Assembly (NCBI GenBank): GCA_009779205.1
Contig: WRER01000011.1
Location: forward strand, 1 to 10,967
From: Methanobacteriota archaeon
Lineage (GTDB): Archaea; Halobacteriota; Methanomicrobia; Methanomicrobiales; Methanospirillaceae
Direction: 5' to 3'
Length of the DNA stretch: 10,967 nt
The stretch's first letter is position 1. Each line of letters starts with the position of its first letter. A program made the translations under genes and the position numbers. The notes under the pieces were generated by a model. The model was given only the letters and a program-made list of their open reading frames with translations. It ran no database searches and had not been told where the DNA came from. This document shows positions 5,710-10,967 of the stretch, piece after piece.

Positions 5710-8700
5710 ATGGGGAATGTTAGGATACTTTATGGCGCCATTTTAATGGCAGTTCTCCTAACATCGGTGTCAATTGCGTCAGTTTCAGGGGATGAAACTA
5801 TTGGCACTGATGTTATGGGATCCTTTGCCAAGCTACCTCTCGTTTTTATTGCAAATGAGGGTCAGTTGAGTGATGGCATAGCTTTTCAAACGAGTTCAGC
5901 GGATCAGGCGATCTCGCTTTTAAGTGATAGAATTGAGTATATCCATGCAGACGGATCAGCTCCTGTTTCTGTCATTTTTATGGGTGCGCAACCAAATCCA
6001 GTTATTTCTGGCTTAGATCCATTCAGTGGAACGGCCAGTTTTTTCCATGGCTCTGAACCTTCAGACTGGACAACCGGTGTAGAACTGGTTACGAAAGTCA
6101 AGTATGAGGAGTTGTACCCTGGTATTGATATGGAATTATCTGGTTCTGGAGGGATATTGAAGACGGAATTTATCGTCCACCCTGGCGCAGATCCCTCTCA
6201 GATTGCATTGCAGTATGAGGGTCAGACTGATATATACATCAGTGACGATGGCGCGCTTGTTGCTTCTACCGGCACTCGTGACATTATTGATGACACTCCA
6301 TACTCATTTCAGATTGTAGAGGAATCTGAAATTTTTGTAGAAAGTGCATATGTTCTTTCTGAGGATGCTGTCGTAACGTTCGAGCTTGGATCGTATGATC
6401 CTTCATTGACGCTTATTATCGATCCAGTCATGCGATATTCGCTCTACTTTGGTGGTCCTAACAAAGATCTTGGAAACGCCATCGCAGTTGATGACTGGGG
6501 ATATGCATACATGCTTGGGACTGCAATGTCTCGAAGCTTGAAATGGAAGCCTGAATTCAGTGTATTGAGTGCACAGGGAAATAATGCAATTGACAATAGT
6601 CGTGACGCATTTATCGTCAAGATTAATCCAGACGGAACTGAACTTGAATATCTGATCTACCTTGGAGGTTCAAGTGAAGAGGAAGGAAGTGGACTTTATC
6701 TTGATGTCGATGGAAGTGTCTACCTATGTGGTACTACCGCTTCAACAGACTTCCCTGTTGTAAATGCATTTCGCAGTTCGAATGCCGGAGGACGTGATGC
6801 ATATGTTACAAAAATAAATCCAGCAGGTACTGAGCTCATTTTCTCTACGTACCTCGGCGGTTCTGCACATGATGAAGCACTTGATCTTACCCTTGATCAG
6901 GATCGCAACATTTTGATTACCGGTTCGACCCGCTCATGGGATTTCCCAATTGTAAATCGATATGAAAAATCTCCATTTGGAGGAATGGTTGATGCATTTA
7001 TCACCAAGATGAATCCAACAGCCTCTGCAATTATCTACTCGAACTTCATCGGAGGTACTGCATATGATATTGGTCGTGCCATTGCAGTAACAGAGGGAGG
7101 ATACGCCTGTGTTGTTGGTCATACTGAGTCCAGGGACTTTCCACTTGTCAATCCATTTCAGAGTGAGAGACGCGGACATTGGAATGCATTTGTTGTAGCA
7201 TTTGATCCAGAGGGAACATATCCAGCAGCGTACTCAACATATCTTGGTGGTTCTGGAGATGAGTATGCAGAAGGTATTCTCTCCTGGCCGAATGGTGATA
7301 TTACTGTCGTTGGTAAAACCAACTCAAGGGATTATCCAATTCACAATGCAATTCAGCCATATCGTGCAGGTTTATGGGATGGTTTCATCACCACGTTCAG
7401 TCCGGGAGGTCATTCCCTTGTTCAGAGTACCTACTTTGGAGGCACTGGAAACGAGGCAATAAATGGCATCGCTCGTGATGGAGACGGTAATGTGTACGTT
7501 GTTGGAACAACGAACTCAAGAGATTTCCCAGTCGTCAATGCTTACCAGTCTCGACTAGGTGGTGCATCCGATGCCTTCGTCACAAAGTTTGACCGTGCTA
7601 TCAGCACAGTTGTGTATTCCACTTTTCTTGGAGGTAGTGGAAACGATGAAGGTCGTGCTATTGCGGTAACGACGGAAGGAGATGCGTATGTTACTGGATA
7701 TACTGAATCTAAGAACTTCCCTCAAGTCTGGCCCTTCCAGCAGAACTTTGGTGATGGTAACAATGATGCGTTTGTCTCCGTTATTTCAGATAATGCCTAT
7801 ATACCACTGCCAGAGTTTGTAGGCGTTCCAACAAATGGCGAAGCTCCACTTACTGTTCAGTTTACTGACCTTTCACGTGGTATTCCAACTGCATGGCTGT
7901 GGAACTTCGGTGACGGTGCAACCTCAACTGAGCGCGATCCACTGTATGTGTACACTACTCCGGGAACGTACACCGTGAGCCTCCAGGTCTCAAATATTGT
8001 GTCAAAACAGACTCTGACAAAAGAAAATTACATAATTGTACGTGAACCTGTTCAACCACCAATTGCTGACTTCAAGGGTGTACCTCAGTCAGGGGTCGTT
8101 CCACTGGTCGTCTCATTTACTGACTTGAGTCTTAATCAGCCAACCTCTTGGTCTTGGGACTTTGGTGATGGTGCGACTTCAACTGAGCAGAATCCAAAGT
8201 ACACGTACACTACACCTGGAATCTATACCGTAGCATTAACAGTAACGAACTCAGCAGGAATTGATACTGCAATTAAAGAGCAGTTTGTGACAGCTGAACC
8301 TGATGTTATTGCTCCAATTGCTGATTTCAATGCAAATCCTCGCTCTGGTGTAGTTCCATTAACTGTTAAGTTTGCTGATCTCTCCCGTAATGACCCAACC
8401 TCCTGGTCTTGGGACTTCGGCGATGGCGGCACATCTACGCAGCAGCATCCAACGTACAAATATACTGCACCTGGAACCTACACGGTTATGCTGACCGTGC
8501 AGAACAAGGCTGGAATCGATACTGCAATTAAAGAGCAGTTTGTGACAGCCGAATCTGGTGTTCTCGCTCCAATTGCCGATTTCAATGCAGATCCACGTAT
8601 TGGAAAGGTTCCTCTGGGCGTAACATTCATTGATCTCTCCCGTAATGACCCAACTTCCTGGTCTTGGAACTTCGGTGATGGTGGCACATCCACAGAGCAG

Positions 8701-10967
8701 AATCCATTCTATACTTATCTCCAACCAGGCAGATACACGGTAAGCCTTACGGTTGCAAATGAAGCTGGAATCGATACTGCAACTAAAGAGCAGTTTGTGA
8801 TTACCGAACCTGGTGTTCTTGCTCCAGTTGCTGATTTCAATGCAAATCCTCGCTCTGGTGCAGTTCCATTAACTGTTAAGTTTGCTGATCTCTCCCGTAA
8901 TGGTCCAACTTCCTGGTCTTGGGACTTCGGTGATGGCGGCACATCTACGCAGCAGCATCCAACGTATACATATACTGCACCTGGAACCTACACGGTTATG
9001 TTGACCGTGCAGAACGAAGCTGGAATCGATACTGCAATGAAACAGCAGTTTGTGACGGTAGAACCTGGTGTTCTCGCTCCAATTGCCGATTTCAATGCAA
9101 ATCCACGCATTGGAAAGGTTCCTCTGGGTGTAACATTCACTGATCTCTCCCGTAATGGTCCAACCTCCTGGTCTTGGGACTTCGGTGATGGCAGCACATC
9201 TACGCAGCAGCATCCAACGTACACATACACTGCACCTGGAACCTACACAGTTATGCTGACCGTGCAGAACAAGGCTGGAATCGATACTGCAATGAAACAG
9301 CAGTTTGTGACTGTAGAACCTGGTGTTCTCGCTCCAATTGCCGATTTCAATGCAAATCCTCGCTCTGGCATAGCTCCATTAACTGTTAAGTTTGCTGATC
9401 TCTCCCGCAATGCTCCAACCTCTTGGTCTTGGGACTTCGGTGATGGCGGCACATCCTCGCAGCAGCATCCAACGTACACATACACTGCTCCTGGAACGTA
9501 CTCAGTTATGCTGACTGTACAGAACCAGGCTGGCATCGATACTGCAATGAAACAGCAGTTTGTTACTGTAAACAAAGCAGGTCATGCACCAACAGCTCAA
9601 TTCCGTGCTGCACCGACAACAGGAACAGCTCCGTTACATGTTGCATTTACCGATCTCTCCACAGGTGATCCAATCTCCTGGTCTTGGACATTTGGTGATG
9701 GTGCAACCTCTGTCGAACGTCACCCTGAACATGTGTATACTGCTCCTGGAACATACACCATTACACTTATTGCAAGAAATGAATTCGGTGAATCTGTTGC
9801 ACAGCGTGAGAATTACATAACAGTACGTCCGGATCTGCCTGATCTGAAAGCTTCCTTTATAGGAGAGCCAACGACAGGCATGGCGCCATTGACAGTTCGA
9901 TTCACTGATCTGTCTGTAGGACAGCCAAAAGCGTGGCAATGGAACTTCGGCGATGGTGCTACATCAACTGAACAAAATCCTGTGCATACCTATCGCGAAC
10001 CAGGCAGTTATACAGTATATTTGACTGTGACACGTGATGATGCACGTGATGTTACTGCAAAGTTCAATTACATTATTGTCAACAAAAAGCCAGAGATACA
10101 AGTTGATTTCTCTGCATACCCAACTAGTGGCGATGTTCCACTGTGTGTGCAGTTTACTGATCTCTCAACTGGTGATATCACTACGTGGGAATGGAGCTTT
10201 GGGGATGGCGTAACTTCACGTGATCGAAACCCAAGTCACACCTACCTTGAAGCTGGGGAGTACACCGTTTGTTTAACAGCCAGCAATGCGCACGAAAGCA
10301 AGCAACAATGCAAGCCAAACTTTGTTCATGTTACTGGCTCCAAGCTTCCTGCGGAGTTCTATGGAACTGTCACTATCGGTGATGAACTTGCTCCTGTTGG
10401 AACACTGATCCTTGCCAGAGGACCTGGTGTTGTGACTGATGTTGAAGGAAATCCTGTCACCCTTACTACTCCGGGTTGCTTTGGAACAATCTTCCCTTTG
10501 ACAGTGTATGGTTCGATCCAAAATGGTGATCCCGTCACATTCTGGGTAAAAACTCCTGACATGATTGATTATGTAGAGGCTGAAGTCTGGGATGTGTATG
10601 GTGGTAACCAGTGGCAGAAATCCTATCCATTCTATGGCGGCACAAGAACTCGTATTGATTTGCGTGTTGGTGGCAATCCAATCCCACCAAGGCCACCTCT
10701 TCCTCATGAGTTCTATGGTGAGGTAACCTACAATGGGCAGCCACTTCCACAAGGGTCAATGGTGCTTGTGAAGGGACAGAATGTACTTGAAGGACGACCC
10801 GGAAATCCCCTGCCTGTTACCTCTACCGGATTTTACGGCATGAGTGGAGAATCGAAACTTATTGCACAAGGAGATCTTGAAACCGGTGACGAACTTACAT
10901 TCTGGATAGTGCTTCCTGGAACTGCAGTACCAATATCAGCACAATGTCGCAATGTTGATGCGAACTC
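5710..10967 (+). CDS. Giant secreted surface protein: SBBP beta-propeller plus ten PKD domains (3' end outside window)
   Basis: One open frame of 1752 codons to the right edge. Residues 1 to about 27 are a signal peptide (basic start, hydrophobic core, SIASVSG). Residues about 43-240 match the domain that precedes SBBP repeats in this class: LPLVFIANEGQ, then LYPGID, FIVHPGADPSQI and LIIDPVMRYS. Residues 242-693 hold seven SBBP units of about 64 residues, each built as TxSxDFPxxNxxQ, DAFVTK, then YSTYLGG, enough for a closed seven-bladed propeller. Residues 698-1543 are ten PKD domains of 85 residues with the WSWDFGDG and PGTYTVxLTV signatures. From 1546 two copies of another 118-residue domain begin (FYGxVT, then G-D-x-x-TFW). 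Such proteins act in cell surfaces or adhesion; the ligand is unknown. A sorting or anchoring signal would lie beyond the window. It is divergent from the phosphorylase gene and has its own promoter. Confidence 0.93.
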   Translation, partial: MGNVRILYGAILMAVLLTSVSIASVSGDETIGTDVMGSFAKLPLVFIANEGQLSDGIAFQTSSADQAISLLSDRIEYIHADGSAPVSVIFMGAQPNPVISGLDPFSGTASFFHGSEPSDWTTGVELVTKVKYEELYPGIDMELSGSGGILKTEFIVHPGADPSQIALQYEGQTDIYISDDGALVASTGTRDIIDDTPYSFQIVEESEIFVESAYVLSEDAVVTFELGSYDPSLTLIIDPVMRYSLYFGGPNKDLGNAIAVDDWGYAYMLGTAMSRSLKWKPEFSVLSAQGNNAIDNSRDAFIVKINPDGTELEYLIYLGGSSEEEGSGLYLDVDGSVYLCGTTASTDFPVVNAFRSSNAGGRDAYVTKINPAGTELIFSTYLGGSAHDEALDLTLDQDRNILITGSTRSWDFPIVNRYEKSPFGGMVDAFITKMNPTASAIIYSNFIGGTAYDIGRAIAVTEGGYACVVGHTESRDFPLVNPFQSERRGHWNAFVVAFDPEGTYPAAYSTYLGGSGDEYAEGILSWPNGDITVVGKTNSRDYPIHNAIQPYRAGLWDGFITTFSPGGHSLVQSTYFGGTGNEAINGIARDGDGNVYVVGTTNSRDFPVVNAYQSRLGGASDAFVTKFDRAISTVVYSTFLGGSGNDEGRAIAVTTEGDAYVTGYTESKNFPQVWPFQQNFGDGNNDAFVSVISDNAYIPLPEFVGVPTNGEAPLTVQFTDLSRGIPTAWLWNFGDGATSTERDPLYVYTTPGTYTVSLQVSNIVSKQTLTKENYIIVREPVQPPIADFKGVPQSGVVPLVVSFTDLSLNQPTSWSWDFGDGATSTEQNPKYTYTTPGIYTVALTVTNSAGIDTAIKEQFVTAEPDVIAPIADFNANPRSGVVPLTVKFADLSRNDPTSWSWDFGDGGTSTQQHPTYKYTAPGTYTVMLTVQNKAGIDTAIKEQFVTAESGVLAPIADFNADPRIGKVPLGVTFIDLSRNDPTSWSWNFGDGGTSTEQNPFYTYLQPGRYTVSLTVANEAGIDTATKEQFVITEPGVLAPVADFNANPRSGAVPLTVKFADLSRNGPTSWSWDFGDGGTSTQQHPTYTYTAPGTYTVMLTVQNEAGIDTAMKQQFVTVEPGVLAPIADFNANPRIGKVPLGVTFTDLSRNGPTSWSWDFGDGSTSTQQHPTYTYTAPGTYTVMLTVQNKAGIDTAMKQQFVTVEPGVLAPIADFNANPRSGIAPLTVKFADLSRNAPTSWSWDFGDGGTSSQQHPTYTYTAPGTYSVMLTVQNQAGIDTAMKQQFVTVNKAGHAPTAQFRAAPTTGTAPLHVAFTDLSTGDPISWSWTFGDGATSVERHPEHVYTAPGTYTITLIARNEFGESVAQRENYITVRPDLPDLKASFIGEPTTGMAPLTVRFTDLSVGQPKAWQWNFGDGATSTEQNPVHTYREPGSYTVYLTVTRDDARDVTAKFNYIIVNKKPEIQVDFSAYPTSGDVPLCVQFTDLSTGDITTWEWSFGDGVTSRDRNPSHTYLEAGEYTVCLTASNAHESKQQCKPNFVHVTGSKLPAEFYGTVTIGDELAPVGTLILARGPGVVTDVEGNPVTLTTPGCFGTIFPLTVYGSIQNGDPVTFWVKTPDMIDYVEAEVWDVYGGNQWQKSYPFYGGTRTRIDLRVGGNPIPPRPPLPHEFYGEVTYNGQPLPQGSMVLVKGQNVLEGRPGNPLPVTSTGFYGMSGESKLIAQGDLETGDELTFWIVLPGTAVPISAQCRNVDAN
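7801..10338 (+). repeat. Ten tandem PKD-coding repeats with 255-bp period
   Basis: Units begin at 7801, 8056, 8311, 8566, 8821, 9076, 9331, 9586 and 9841, every step exactly 255 bp (85 codons); the tenth begins 252 bp later at about 10093. Units 3, 5 and 7 share RSGxxPLTVKFADLS, while units 4 and 6 share RIGKVPLGVTF, giving an alternating pattern with a 510-bp super-period. Units 3-7 are very similar in DNA sequence; units 1, 2, 8, 9 and 10 have diverged. Each unit carries the FGDG signature of PKD. Confidence 0.92.
10345..10967 (+). repeat. Tandem 118-residue C-terminal domain, two copies visible
   Basis: Copy one starts at 10345 (LPAEFYGTVTIGDELAPVG), copy two at 10699 (LPHEFYGEVTYNGQPLPQG), exactly 354 bp apart. 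Both continue with a glycine-rich turn (PGCFG / TGFYG) and GDPVTFWV / GDELTFWI. A proline-rich linker (PIPPRPPLP) joins them. I know similar beta-rich domains from surface proteins of Methanomicrobiales but cannot name a family with certainty. Copy two is cut by the edge. Confidence 0.7.

Noticed and set aside
5649..5723. Short plus-strand open frame (ATG at 5649, stop after 5712) in the leader of the surface-protein gene
   Set aside because: About 24 codons, no ribosome-binding site, and an unremarkable peptide; it probably lies partly upstream of the transcription start.
8223..9575. Repeated minus-strand open frames opposite the PKD array with similar peptides
   Set aside because: They recur because the PKD repeats recur; the plus strand codes a continuous, domain-rich protein in the same place, and no promoter or ribosome-binding site supports the antisense frames.
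10273..10752. Minus-strand open frame of about 159 codons near the right edge
   Set aside because: Fully antisense to the surface-protein frame, whose translation here shows PKD and C-terminal domain motifs; the antisense peptide shows no recognisable family.

Overview
The window looks like a moderate-GC euryarchaeal genome, most likely a methanogen of the Methanomicrobiales. The support is family-based: a HisA/HisF-like TIM barrel of the type common in methanogens, a phosphorylase resembling the archaeal 5'-methylthioinosine enzymes, an archaeal adenine deaminase, and a very large secreted protein combining SBBP beta-propeller repeats with a long run of PKD domains. No rRNA or tRNA gene was recognised to confirm this.

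Layout. Positions 1-2893 carry three plus-strand genes with short gaps: the 3' part of adenine deaminase (cut by the left edge), a membrane-anchored TPR protein with a transglutaminase-like C-terminus, and a HisA-like protein. They converge on uvrC (minus strand) at 2893/2946, with an A/T hairpin and a short CACGAA repeat between them. Positions 2946-5492 carry uvrC and a purine nucleoside phosphorylase of the MTAP/MTIP type, both on the minus strand. Between these two lies the most unusual segment, 4553-4833: the decayed remains of a four-helix-bundle (S23/IVS-like) protein gene with an in-frame TGA and no N-terminal half. It is bracketed by oppositely oriented heptameric repeats that also supply the last codons and stop of the phosphorylase gene. 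Positions 5493-5709 are a divergent promoter region. From 5710 to the right edge one uninterrupted frame of 1752 codons encodes a secreted surface protein: signal peptide, N-terminal domain of the SBBP class, seven propeller repeats, ten PKD domains and the first two copies of another tandem domain. Its C-terminus lies outside the window.

Functional links. Adenine deaminase and the phosphorylase (predicted from its Asn186 to use 6-oxopurine nucleosides) would both yield hypoxanthine, so two arms of purine and methylthio salvage sit within 5 kb. The TPR/transglutaminase-like protein and the PKD/SBBP protein are both predicted to act outside the cytoplasmic membrane. uvrC is a DNA-repair gene without an obvious functional tie to its neighbours. 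The main second-look items are the heptamer-bounded four-helix-bundle remnant, the C9 and C7 tracts inside the phosphorylase and uvrC genes, and the exact 255-bp PKD array with a mosaic repeat unit.
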